The notes below the pieces were generated by a model, which saw only the letters and a list, made by a program, of their open reading frames with translations, searched no databases and was not told where the DNA came from. From positions 1 to 64,000 of the forward strand of contig SVNO01000001.1 in assembly GCA_015066845.1 (NCBI GenBank): 64,000 nucleotides of DNA, given 5' to 3'. Below are positions 42,795 to 50,877 of the stretch, in pieces (the stretch's first letter is position 1; each line of letters starts with the position of its first letter). The position numbers were made by a program, and so were the translations under genes. This DNA is from Ruminococcus sp. (GTDB taxonomy: Bacteria; Bacillota; Clostridia; Oscillospirales; Ruminococcaceae).

Positions 42795-45700
42795 ATGAAA
42801 AAGAACAAGTTGACCGCATTCATTGCTGCGTTCTGTCTGCTGTGTACCGGTATTCCTGTAACGAGCTACCAGGATACCTGCGTTATGACAGCGGCAGCAG
42901 CCACAGACGAACAGCCCGTGTATGGTGATTTCAACTACACCGTTGAAGACGGCTATGTTGCACTGACAGCTTATACGGGTGACGGCACAAACATCGAGAT
43001 TCCTACAGAAATCGAGGGAATGCCCGTAACAAAGCTCGGCGCGACACTCTTTTATGAGATGCCCATCACCGAGATTGTGATTCCTGAGGGCATTACCACC
43101 ATCTGCTCCGGTGCATTCTGGCACTGCAAGTCACTGGCAAAGGTAACACTCCCCTCCACACTCGAAACCATCGAAGGTTTTGTATTCAATGACTGCAAGG
43201 CGTTGGAGAACATCGACATTCCCAAGAGCGTGACTTACATCGGCAATTCCGCGTTTACGGATACGCCGTGGCTGAACGCACTGAAGGAAAAATCGGATTT
43301 TGTCATTATCAACAATATCCTGATTGATGCAACCAACTCTGTGCAGACAAGCATCGACACCATTCAGGCAGAGCGCGACAAGCTGATTGCTGAAGTGGAA
43401 GATTCCAAAATCTGGAGATCTTCCTCCATTGTCACCAACCAGCTCGGCTATTTCACAGAGGGCGTGAAGGAAGCGACCATTGTGACAGAAGCGACAGAGC
43501 CGCTGAAATTCGACCTGCTCAATGGAGCAGACGAGGTGGTATTCAGTGGTACGACCATACCGCATGGCTATGACATTGAATCCGGCAACAATGTACAGAT
43601 CATTGATTTCAGCGAATTCACAACGGATGGCGTTTATTCCCTGAAGGCTGAAACCGGCGAAACCTCCAAGCCATTCCATATCGGCTTGTCCGACATTTAC
43701 TCCGGTCTGCTGACCGACTCGCTCAACTACTTCTATCAGGCACGTTCCGGTGTTCCGATTGAAGAACAGTACATCACCTCCGGTGAAAAGGCAGTTCTGG
43801 CGCGTGATGCAGGTCATGCAAGCGACGTTGCAGAAATCTACCACGCATGGGGCTATGACGCATCCTCCGGCAAACAGGATGTAACTGGCGGCTGGTACGA
43901 TGCCGGTGACCATGGTAAATATGTCGTAAACGGCGGCGTTTCCCTGTGGCTGATGCAGAATGAGTACGAGCGCGCAGACAGCAAGGGTACTGCGGATGCG
44001 TACAAGGACGGCGCAATGGCAATTCCGGAGAACAACAACGGCTATCCCGACCTGCTTGACGAAGCACGTTTCGAGATGGAATGGATGATGAAAATGCTCG
44101 TTATGGATGGCGAGTGCAAGGACATGGTATACCACAAGGTACATGGTATCAAGTGGACTGCACTTGGTCTGAATCCTGCAAAGGATACCACACGCCGCAT
44201 TCTCATGCCTCCGTCCACCGCAGCAACCCTGAACGTTGCAGCCTGTGCAGCACAGTCCGCACGTCTGTGGAAGGAATATGACGAGGCATTTGCAGAGCAG
44301 TGTCTGGATGTTGCAAAGAGAACCTATGCAGCAGCAAAGGCACATCCGGAAATGTACGCACCCCTGACCGACACCATCGATGGCGGTGGACCTTATGGCG
44401 ACAACGTTGTAACGGATGAATTCTACTGGGCAGCTTGCGAGCTGTATGCAACAACGGGCGATGAGGCATATTATGCAGATATGCAGGCTTCTGACTGGGC
44501 ATTCCAGGTACCGGCAAACATGAATGGCGGTGAAGCTACTGATTTCACAGGCAGCTTTGACTGGGGACATACCGCAGCACTCGGCTCTCTGTCCATGCTC
44601 CTGCATCCTGATACACTCACAGAAGCAGAGAACAAACAGCTCAAGGAAAGCCTGACAGCGACTGCTGACCATTTCACTGCAATTTCTGAATCTCAGGGTT
44701 ATGGTTTGACCTACAAGGGTACACATGACGAGGGTGATGAATTCCCTGCATACACATGGGGTTCGAACTCCTTTGTAGCAGACAACGCTATTGTTCTGGC
44801 ATATGCATATGATGAAACACAGAACAAGGCATACCTCAACAGCGTGGTGAATGCGATGGACTATCTGCTCGGCAGAAACCCGCTTGACCTGTCCTATGTC
44901 ACCGGCTACGGTGTACACAGCTCTCAGTATCCGCATCACCGTTGGTGGGCAATCTCGCTCAAGCCGGATTTCCCCAAGGCTCCCTGCGGCGTTCTGGTGG
45001 GCGGCCCGAACTCCGGTATGGAAGACACAGTTGTACAGGATCTTGACTGGAAAAAAGGCAAGACCGCACCGCAGCTGATGTACTATGATGACATCGAGGC
45101 ATATTCCGTAAACGAAGTTACCATCAACTGGAACACTCCCCTTGCTTGGCTGACTTCCTATCTGCTTGAACAGAACGGCGGCATCATCCCCAACCACGAG
45201 TCCACCGGCAAGCAGCTCCCCGAAATCATTGTTCCCACCTTTGACGAACCGCCGATGGCTGTGATTACCATTCCGGACGGTGTTACCACCATCGGTGAGC
45301 AGATATTCGGCAAGCTCAAGGCTTCCGTTGAGAAAGTCATCATCCCCGACAGCGTAACCAGCATCAGCAAGGACGCATTTATGCGCTGCTCGAAGCTCGA
45401 AACCATCGAACTGCCCTCCACCATTGAAAATATTGGCGATAATGCATTTGCTGATACACCGTGGCTGAAGAACAATCTCGCTGACTCTCCCCTGCTGATC
45501 ATCAACGACATTCTCATTGACGGTACAACAGCAACCGGTGATGTTGTCATTCCGGAGGGTGTCAAGTCCATTCTGAGTCTTGCATTCAAGTTCAACAAGG
45601 AAATCACTTCCGTTACCATGCCTGAGAGCGTACAGCGTATCGGCTCCGGTGCATTCCAGGGATGCACCAATATGACAAGTGCAGCACTGCCGGACAGCCT

Positions 45701-46280
45701 GCGTGAGATTGACGCAACTGCATTTGCAGACACCGGTCTGACATCGCTGACTATTCCTGAGGGTGTCAAGACAATCGGTTCCGAGGCATTTGTCAACTGC
45801 CACAGCCTGTTTGAAGCAACCGTCAAGGCACCCAATGCGTACATTGGCGCGGATGCATTTGGCTGTACTTCCACATTTGTTCAGACAGGTCAGTACTCCT
45901 ACATCTTCACCCGTCTGGTGCGTGATGATTTCACACTGCATTGTCTGGAGAATTCCACCGCAGTGACCTATGCGGACAAGACAGGCGTTGCTTATGACCT
46001 GATTACCATTGAAAGAACGCTGGCACTTGGCGATATCAATGGTGACAAAATTGTAGATGCTTCCGATGCTGCACAGATTCTGATTGCAGCTGCCAAGATG
46101 GGCTCTGCAGGTGCATCCGGTCTGAACGCAGACCAGACTTATGCAGCAGATGTCAATGCAGACACAGCAGTGAATGCGGCTGACGCAGCATTCGTACTCT
46201 GCTATGCAGCATATGTCGGCTCCGGCGGTACGGATTCTATCGAAACCTTTATGCAAGGTGAGCTTGCAAAGGCACAATAA
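42795..46280 (+). CDS. GH9 cellulase nested within a BspA-like leucine-rich-repeat array, with dockerin
   Basis: 1161 residues. Signal peptide (about 1-35); BspA-type LRR_5 repeats at about 60-175 (ITEIVIPEGITTICSGAFWH, LAKVTLPSTLETIEGFVFND); then an Ig-like CelD_N domain (SSIVTNQLGYFTEGVKEATI, about 210-295) and a GH9 catalytic domain (about 300-795) with catalytic Asp in GGWYDAGDHGKYVVNGG (about 364), PHHRWWAIS, and the acid Glu in YSVNEVTINWNTPLAWL (about 773). LRR repeats resume at about 815-1065 (VEKVIIPDSVTSISKDAFMR). The last LRR before GH9 and a C-terminal one share the D/DTPWL...IIN.ILID pattern, so the enzyme seems inserted into one continuous array. A dockerin (about 1076-1145: GDINGDKIVDASDAAQIL, ADVNADTAVNAADAAFVL) closes it. 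The repeats may bind cellulose, cells or other cellulosome parts. Confidence 0.93.
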   Translation: MKKNKLTAFIAAFCLLCTGIPVTSYQDTCVMTAAAATDEQPVYGDFNYTVEDGYVALTAYTGDGTNIEIPTEIEGMPVTKLGATLFYEMPITEIVIPEGITTICSGAFWHCKSLAKVTLPSTLETIEGFVFNDCKALENIDIPKSVTYIGNSAFTDTPWLNALKEKSDFVIINNILIDATNSVQTSIDTIQAERDKLIAEVEDSKIWRSSSIVTNQLGYFTEGVKEATIVTEATEPLKFDLLNGADEVVFSGTTIPHGYDIESGNNVQIIDFSEFTTDGVYSLKAETGETSKPFHIGLSDIYSGLLTDSLNYFYQARSGVPIEEQYITSGEKAVLARDAGHASDVAEIYHAWGYDASSGKQDVTGGWYDAGDHGKYVVNGGVSLWLMQNEYERADSKGTADAYKDGAMAIPENNNGYPDLLDEARFEMEWMMKMLVMDGECKDMVYHKVHGIKWTALGLNPAKDTTRRILMPPSTAATLNVAACAAQSARLWKEYDEAFAEQCLDVAKRTYAAAKAHPEMYAPLTDTIDGGGPYGDNVVTDEFYWAACELYATTGDEAYYADMQASDWAFQVPANMNGGEATDFTGSFDWGHTAALGSLSMLLHPDTLTEAENKQLKESLTATADHFTAISESQGYGLTYKGTHDEGDEFPAYTWGSNSFVADNAIVLAYAYDETQNKAYLNSVVNAMDYLLGRNPLDLSYVTGYGVHSSQYPHHRWWAISLKPDFPKAPCGVLVGGPNSGMEDTVVQDLDWKKGKTAPQLMYYDDIEAYSVNEVTINWNTPLAWLTSYLLEQNGGIIPNHESTGKQLPEIIVPTFDEPPMAVITIPDGVTTIGEQIFGKLKASVEKVIIPDSVTSISKDAFMRCSKLETIELPSTIENIGDNAFADTPWLKNNLADSPLLIINDILIDGTTATGDVVIPEGVKSILSLAFKFNKEITSVTMPESVQRIGSGAFQGCTNMTSAALPDSLREIDATAFADTGLTSLTIPEGVKTIGSEAFVNCHSLFEATVKAPNAYIGADAFGCTSTFVQTGQYSYIFTRLVRDDFTLHCLENSTAVTYADKTGVAYDLITIERTLALGDINGDKIVDASDAAQILIAAAKMGSAGASGLNADQTYAADVNADTAVNAADAAFVLCYAAYVGSGGTDSIETFMQGELAKAQ

Positions 46281-46287
46281 ACCAGCA

Positions 46288-46315
46288 ATCCCCCCACTTC
46301 TACAAGTGGGGGGAT
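46288..46315 (+). terminator. Terminator-like hairpin after the GH9-LRR gene
   Basis: ATCCCCCCACTT/AAGTGGGGGGAT arms, tiny loop. No long U-run follows. Confidence 0.7.
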
Positions 46316-46335
46316 ATTGATTGTACAGTGAAAAG

Positions 46336-46364
46336 TGATCCCCCCACATTTGAGTGGGGGGATC
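46336..46364 (-). terminator. Terminator-like hairpin after the exporter operon
   Basis: TGATCCCCCCAC/GTGGGGGGATCA arms, 6-base loop. It shares the CCCCCCAC/GTGGGGGG core with the hairpin 20 bases away. Confidence 0.65.
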
Positions 46365-46383
46365 ATGTTTGCAATATCGCGTA

Positions 46384-47712
46384 TTAGTCATAACGCAGTG
46401 CGTCAATCGGATTCATCTTCGCCGCTTTATTAGCAGGATAGTAACCGAAGAATACGCCGATGAGCATGGAGAAGAAAATAGAGATGAGAATTGCAGGGAT
46501 GGACGGTTCAACACTGATGGAAATGATTCCTACATACTCTTCCATTTCCGGAGCGCTCATGATTGCCTTTACGATGTAACCGATGAGCATACCACTGCCC
46601 ATGCCCAATAGAATACCGATGATACCGCCTATCAGACAGATGATAATGGCTTCCGTGACAAACTGGATGCGGATAGAAGAATTCTTCGCGCCCAATGCCT
46701 TGCGGATACCGATTTCCTTGGTACGTTCCACGATGCTTACAAGCATGATGTTCATAACGCCCACACCGCCTACAATCAGCGAGATGGCAGCGATGATGGA
46801 AATGGCGATGGTAACGACATTGATGACCATATCAATGATGTCCAGCAGCTCTTGCTGGTTTCCTAATTCTATCTGCCAGTACTTGTTGGTAGTGTACTGA
46901 TTTTCAAAGAATTCAGTAAGATTCTTTTCCGCACTTTCCATCCCCATATCCGTATTCCAGAGGATGTACAATTCCTCGTAGGACTGTTCTGTTTGTCCTG
47001 TCAGCTTCTGACTTGTTCCATAGGGGATGAAGAACGGCGTTTCTTTTTCGATTTCCTTTGTACCCGGATCAAATCTGCCGAGCTTTGTTTCATCGTATTC
47101 ATATACACCAACAATGGTAAAGTTCTGCGTGATTCCGTTTTTTGTCAATGACAGCTCGATTGTTTTTCCGATTGGGTTTTCATCGTTAATGAAATATTGG
47201 TTGACAAAAATATCGGATACTACAACGGTATGCTTTTGTTCTCTATGATCACGCCAGTTGATAAAACGTCCATCCACCATATCCAGCTTCAGTTCGTCCT
47301 CAGCACCATCGGTGACACCGTACAGATACCCATTGATAGTCTGGTCAATGCTGTTTTCAATTTCAACCTTGTCAGATGTCGAAGTGAGGGAAACCTTGAA
47401 CTGCCCCGGATAGGTGTCAAGCAGCTCCTGAACCATGTCCGCACTGATGAGGTCTTCATCTGTGTAACTCCAGTCAAAAGACTCGTATTCCTCCTCGGTT
47501 AAATCATCCTTGACTGTCAGATAGGCATAGAACGAATTCATGCCGAACATATTGAAGGTATTGGAAAGCGTTTTCCGGATGGAATTACCAATGGTGGTAA
47601 TGGTGATAACGGAGCTGATACCGATGATAATACCAAGCATTGTGAGGAACGCGCGCATTTTATTGGCTCTGAGTGCCGTCAATGCAAGGCGTACATTTTC
47701 TAAAAATCCCAT
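46384..47712 (-). CDS. MacB-type ABC transporter permease
   Basis: 442 residues. N-terminal membrane helix (NKMRAFLTMLGIIIGISSVI), a large outside domain (about 50-290), and three C-terminal membrane helices with the FtsX signature (GVGVMNIMLVSIVERTKEIG, IRKALGAKNSSIRIQFVTEA). This is the MacB/FtsX layout of mechanotransmission exporters. Its ATG overlaps the last base of the ATPase stop (TAATG), so translation is coupled. With the adaptor and ATPase it forms a tripartite-like exporter; in Firmicutes such systems move peptides, antibiotics or lipoproteins. Cargo unknown. Confidence 0.93.
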   Translation of the reverse strand: MGFLENVRLALTALRANKMRAFLTMLGIIIGISSVITITTIGNSIRKTLSNTFNMFGMNSFYAYLTVKDDLTEEEYESFDWSYTDEDLISADMVQELLDTYPGQFKVSLTSTSDKVEIENSIDQTINGYLYGVTDGAEDELKLDMVDGRFINWRDHREQKHTVVVSDIFVNQYFINDENPIGKTIELSLTKNGITQNFTIVGVYEYDETKLGRFDPGTKEIEKETPFFIPYGTSQKLTGQTEQSYEELYILWNTDMGMESAEKNLTEFFENQYTTNKYWQIELGNQQELLDIIDMVINVVTIAISIIAAISLIVGGVGVMNIMLVSIVERTKEIGIRKALGAKNSSIRIQFVTEAIIICLIGGIIGILLGMGSGMLIGYIVKAIMSAPEMEEYVGIISISVEPSIPAILISIFFSMLIGVFFGYYPANKAAKMNPIDALRYD

Positions 47713-48410
47713 TATGCCTTCACCCCCGTATCTGAAATGATGGAGCCGTCACTGATGGTGACAATGCGTTCCGTTTCGGACGCAAGCTCAGGGCTGTGGG
47801 TGATGAGGATGATGGTTTTGCCCTCCTCTTTGTGGAGCTTATGGAAAATATCCATAACCATTCTGCCGGTTTTCGTATCGAGTGCACCGGTCGGCTCATC
47901 GGCAAGAATGATGGACGGATTGTTTGCCATCGCCCTTGCAATTGCCACACGCTGCTTCTGACCACCGGACAATTCGTTGGGCTGGTGCGTGGCTCTGTCC
48001 TCCATTTCGACAAGCTTGAGCAGCTCCTTGGCGCGCTGTGTGCGCTCCTTGCGGCTCTTGCCGGCATAGAGCATGGGAAGCTCGACGTTTTTCAGGGCAT
48101 TTGTTCTTGCAACAAGGTTGAACGTCTGGAATACAAAGCCGATTTCCGCGTTGCGGATATTGCTCAGCTCCGTGTCGTTCAGCTTGCCGATGTCCCTGCC
48201 TTTCAGGGAATACGAACCGAGTGTCGGGCGGTCGAGTGCGCCGATAATGTTCATCAGCGTACTTTTACCAGAACCGGACGCGCCGACAATGGAGAGGAAT
48301 TCTCCCTCATGGACATCCAGCGAAATCCCATTGAGAATCTGTAATTCGTTTGGTTTTCCGATGTAATAGCGTTTGATAATATCACGCATTTGAATGATTG
48401 TGTTACTCAT
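47712..48410 (-). CDS. MacB-type ABC transporter ATP-binding protein
   Basis: 232 residues. Walker A VGASGSGKSTLMNIIGALDR, Q-loop GFVFQTFNLVARTNALKNVE, signature ELSGGQKQRVAIARAMANNP, Walker B SIILADEPTGALDTKTG and switch His in ILITHSPELASETERIV. It powers the permease encoded immediately downstream. The LolD/MacB subfamily is indicated by GALDRPTLGSYSLKGRDIG. Confidence 0.96.
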   Translation of the reverse strand: MSNTIIQMRDIIKRYYIGKPNELQILNGISLDVHEGEFLSIVGASGSGKSTLMNIIGALDRPTLGSYSLKGRDIGKLNDTELSNIRNAEIGFVFQTFNLVARTNALKNVELPMLYAGKSRKERTQRAKELLKLVEMEDRATHQPNELSGGQKQRVAIARAMANNPSIILADEPTGALDTKTGRMVMDIFHKLHKEEGKTIILITHSPELASETERIVTISDGSIISDTGVKA

Positions 48411-48433
48411 GATTGTATGCAGCCCTCCTGAAC

Positions 48434-49891
48434 TCAGTTGGTTGCTTCTTCATCATCAGTAATGCGAAGCTCTGCACCATCCTCCATACACAGGGGATCG
48501 AGTACCACAACATCCCCTTCCTGCAGCTCACCGGAGAGGATTTCCGTGTAGTAGCCGGACTCAATGCCGATTTCTACCGGTACAGCATGTGCAGTATAAA
48601 GTCCCTCGTCATTCTTTTCTGCAATATAGACAACGGTTTCTCCATCGTCATTTTCATCAATTGCATCATACGGAACGGCAATGACATCATCCGAACGCTC
48701 CAGAATAATCTTTGCCTTTGCATTCATGCCGATGAGCAGGTTCGTGCCCTTGGAATCAATCGTGATTTCCGCTGTGTAGCCGCCCTCTGCGCCGGAATAG
48801 GGGTCTGCGCCGCTGTAGATATTGACTACACGGGAAACCTTACCGGTAAATTCCTCATCGCCTGTCGCTGTGGTCTGGACAATAACTTCCATACCCTCCT
48901 TAACGTTAAGAATGTCGGTTTCCTTAATCTGTACAGTAATTTTCAGCTGGCTGTCATCCTCAATCGTCATGAGGGATTCCTTTGTCGGAATGCTGCCCTC
49001 TGTGATGTTCAGTGCTGTAATCAGTCCATCCTTGGGAGCGATCACGGTACATTCTTCAATGCTCTTGGCAAGGCTCTCAAGCTGAGTGGTGAAATTGTCC
49101 TGTGTTTCAAACTGTCCCATGTCGATGGTATCCTGAATGGACTGAATGCTCGAATCTGCGGTGCGCTCGGTAGCTGCATAGGCATCACGCGCCGACTGGA
49201 TCGCACTGTCATAGGTTGCAAACTGGCTGTTGAGCATATCCATTTCCTGCTCCACTGCCTGTGATTTTGCCTTTGTCAGTTCCAGTTCCCCTGCAATGCT
49301 TGCCTGCTCGAATTCATCTGCCGCATTTGCCAGTGCTGCCTCCAGCTCGCCGATGGTGACGGAAATGGAATTCAGCTCAGATACCAGTGAATTGTATCGC
49401 TGGTATGCCGTATCCCTTGCCTTGACTGCATCGTCAATCGCGCGCTGTGCCTGCGCCAGCATATTGGTCTTTTCCTTTTTCGCATTTTCAAGATTGCGCT
49501 GTGTGATTTCCTGATTCTTTTCCTTGAGCGCGTCGGAATTATCCATGGTTTTCTTCAGCTCGTCATACTGCTTCTGCAGCTCGCTGCTGTCGAATACACA
49601 AAGCACATCACCTTTTTTTACATAGCTGCCGATATCCACATGGAGTGATTCCACTTTCTGGATGAGCGTCGTGGTGACATTGACAAGACTGCTGCCCTCA
49701 ACAGTACCCGATACATTGATGCTGTTGATGACATCCTGTTTTTCTATGACTGCTGTTGCTGTGTCCTGCGCTAATAATTCCATAACGTTGTTCGACATAC
49801 AGGATACGGACAGAAAGCTGAAGCTTGTCAGTGCGGTTGCCAATGCAAGTACTTTTGTACGATTGCTGAATGGTGTAGCGTTTCTTTTCAT
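48434..49891 (-). CDS. MacA/HlyD-type membrane fusion (adaptor) lipoprotein
   Basis: 485 residues. Signal with lipobox-like LSVSC near residue 31; biotinyl-lipoyl-like half-motif (VESLHVDIGSYVKKGDVLCV); a long coiled coil of about 130 residues (LEAALANAADEFEQASIAGE and flanks); second half-motif CTVIAPKDGLITALNITEGS; then a beta-barrel domain (LKITVQIKETDILNVKEGME). This is the adaptor that hands cargo to or from the MacB-like transporter encoded downstream. I chose the ATG at 49891 (MKRNATPFSN). An upstream ATG at 49948 has no ribosome site and would disrupt the signal peptide. Confidence 0.9.
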   Translation of the reverse strand: MKRNATPFSNRTKVLALATALTSFSFLSVSCMSNNVMELLAQDTATAVIEKQDVINSINVSGTVEGSSLVNVTTTLIQKVESLHVDIGSYVKKGDVLCVFDSSELQKQYDELKKTMDNSDALKEKNQEITQRNLENAKKEKTNMLAQAQRAIDDAVKARDTAYQRYNSLVSELNSISVTIGELEAALANAADEFEQASIAGELELTKAKSQAVEQEMDMLNSQFATYDSAIQSARDAYAATERTADSSIQSIQDTIDMGQFETQDNFTTQLESLAKSIEECTVIAPKDGLITALNITEGSIPTKESLMTIEDDSQLKITVQIKETDILNVKEGMEVIVQTTATGDEEFTGKVSRVVNIYSGADPYSGAEGGYTAEITIDSKGTNLLIGMNAKAKIILERSDDVIAVPYDAIDENDDGETVVYIAEKNDEGLYTAHAVPVEIGIESGYYTEILSGELQEGDVVVLDPLCMEDGAELRITDDEEATN

Positions 49892-49992
49892 AAATCTTTT
49901 CCGGAGCAACGGGTTTTCCCCCACGATTGTTCCGGCAACTCCTTTCATTTTTCTGAAGCAAATGCGCTGTTTTATGGCGTTACTTCATTACA

Positions 49993-50021
49993 ATAATACC
50001 ATAAATCGGTATTTTTTTCAA
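49993..50021 (-). promoter_or_regulatory. Promoter of the MacAB-type exporter operon
   Basis: TTGAAA (50021-50016), 17-base spacer, TATTAT (49998-49993) preceded by TGG. Its leader is about 95 bases. Confidence 0.8.
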
Positions 50022-50117
50022 GATATATGACAAAACTGTAATCCGATTCGTAATGATGCACAATCAGCAAGCGAAAACAAAGGTTGATTTTATGAGTATT
50101 TATGGCGATTTTTCACC

Positions 50118-50262
50118 CTGAACAAACACCAATCCCTCCCCTTTCGCAAAGGGAGGGACTGGTGCGTAGAGCATTTATAGTATCCGGCTTCTGGTAAGAA
50201 CCGTTTGGCAATACCGCACAGAGAATGCACAATGTCCGCTGGCTATTCCTGTGTGGTCCTGC
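50118..50262 (-). ncRNA. Stand-alone structured small RNA, family not recognised
   Basis: About 145 bases bounded by a perfect leftward promoter and an intrinsic terminator, without an open frame. The 5' half folds into a 14-bp stem-loop (CCACACAG/CTGTGCGG then GAAT-GC/GCATTC, 50256-50214). A second hairpin has arms GGTA...CC and GG...TACC (50215-50193). The 3' end is the hairpin CACCAGTCCCTCCC/GGGAGGGATTGGTG (50164-50127) followed by TTTGTTC. The exporter operon to its left has its own promoter, so this is a separate transcript. 6S RNA is one possibility by size; a covariance search would decide. Confidence 0.65.
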
Positions 50263-50268
50263 AATTCT

Positions 50269-50297
50269 ATTATACCTGAAGAATTACGCCGTGTCAA
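50269..50297 (-). promoter_or_regulatory. Promoter of the leftward small RNA
   Basis: Perfect TTGACA (50297-50292), 17-base spacer, perfect TATAAT (50274-50269). Confidence 0.9.
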
Positions 50298-50376
50298 CGG
50301 CTGATGTGTCGAATTCTGTCGAATCTGGAAAAATAATTTCCGACAAATTCCGACAGAGGGAATGTTCAGAAAATAT

Positions 50377-50405
50377 TTGCTTTTTCTGGGAAGATATGGT
50401 ATAAT
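50377..50405 (+). promoter_or_regulatory. Promoter of the Dabb-expansin transcript and its structured leader
   Basis: TTGCTT (50377-50382), 17-base spacer, TATAAT (50400-50405) with extended TGG. Between this and the divergent promoter lie TGTCGAAT (50306 and 50317) and the inverse ATTCCGACA (50348), possible operator copies. Confidence 0.8.
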
Positions 50406-50411
50406 AAAGCT

Positions 50412-50540
50412 GAAAGAATGCTTGCTGCCCGAGGGCTACAGTATGCCGCAATCAGGATCTGACTGCGGCTGTGGGAGCAAGCCTCGTGGTATCAACCCCA
50501 GAAAAAGGCTTTTTCTACAAGCTGAGGGTTTATGCATTCA
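50412..50540 (+). ncRNA. Structured RNA leader upstream of the Dabb-expansin genes
   Basis: About 130 bases with dense complementarity. Arms GAATGC (50416) and GCATTC (50534) close the whole element. GCTTGCT (50420) pairs with AGCAAGC (50476). Inside lies a long stem: CTACAG/CTGTGG, GCCGCA/TGCGGC and TCAG-GAT-CTGA (50436-50474). CGAGG (50430) can pair with CCTCG (50482), a possible pseudoknot, while a second GAGG at 50524 competes for the same bases. AGAAAAA-GGC-TTTTTCT forms one more hairpin (50500-50516). Competing pairings are typical of switching RNAs. No U-run follows, and the Dabb ATG is 30 bases further. A riboswitch-like leader or a 6S-like RNA are both possible. Confidence 0.6.
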
Positions 50541-50569
50541 AAAATCAAACAGAACAGGAGGCGTTACTT

Positions 50570-50872
50570 ATGGTAAAGCACATCATTCTCTGGAAACTCA
50601 AGGAAGAATTCACACAGGAAGAAAAGAATGTCATTGCACAGGGCATCAAAGAGGGCTTGGAGCAGCTTTCCGGTGTCATTCCGGGACTTCTGGACATTCA
50701 TGTGCAGGCTGGCGGCCTTGCAAGCTCCAATGTGGATGTGATGCTCGATTCCACCTTTGAGAGCGAGGAGGCATTGCAGGCATACGCCAAGCATCCGGCG
50801 CATGTGGAAGTTGCTGACACAAAGGTCAGACCATTCACCATGCTGCGGAGCTGTCTGGATTTCGAGGTGTAG
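50570..50872 (+). CDS. Dabb (stress-responsive alpha/beta barrel) protein
   Basis: 100 residues: MVKHIILWKLKEEFTQEEKN at the start, VIPGLLDIHVQAGGLASSNV and MLDSTFESEEALQAYAKHPA, H in VEVADTKVRPF. This is the dimeric A/B barrel (Dabb) fold, with the conserved H-I-[IV]-x-[WF]-K-[LF] strand and Y-x-x-H-P-x-H helix. Members have varied and mostly unknown roles. GGAGG precedes the ATG at 50570. It directly precedes the expansin gene, whose ribosome site (GAGGTG) is formed by the last codons of this gene. Confidence 0.9.
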   Translation: MVKHIILWKLKEEFTQEEKNVIAQGIKEGLEQLSGVIPGLLDIHVQAGGLASSNVDVMLDSTFESEEALQAYAKHPAHVEVADTKVRPFTMLRSCLDFEV

Positions 50873-50877
50873 CCATC

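Noticed and set aside
43131..46406. Very long open frame on the minus strand opposite the GH9-LRR gene
   Set aside because: It is the antisense shadow of a gene that rarely uses codons creating reverse stops. The product is Cys/His-rich with no domain, signal or ribosome site, while the plus-strand product has clear GH9, LRR and dockerin motifs.
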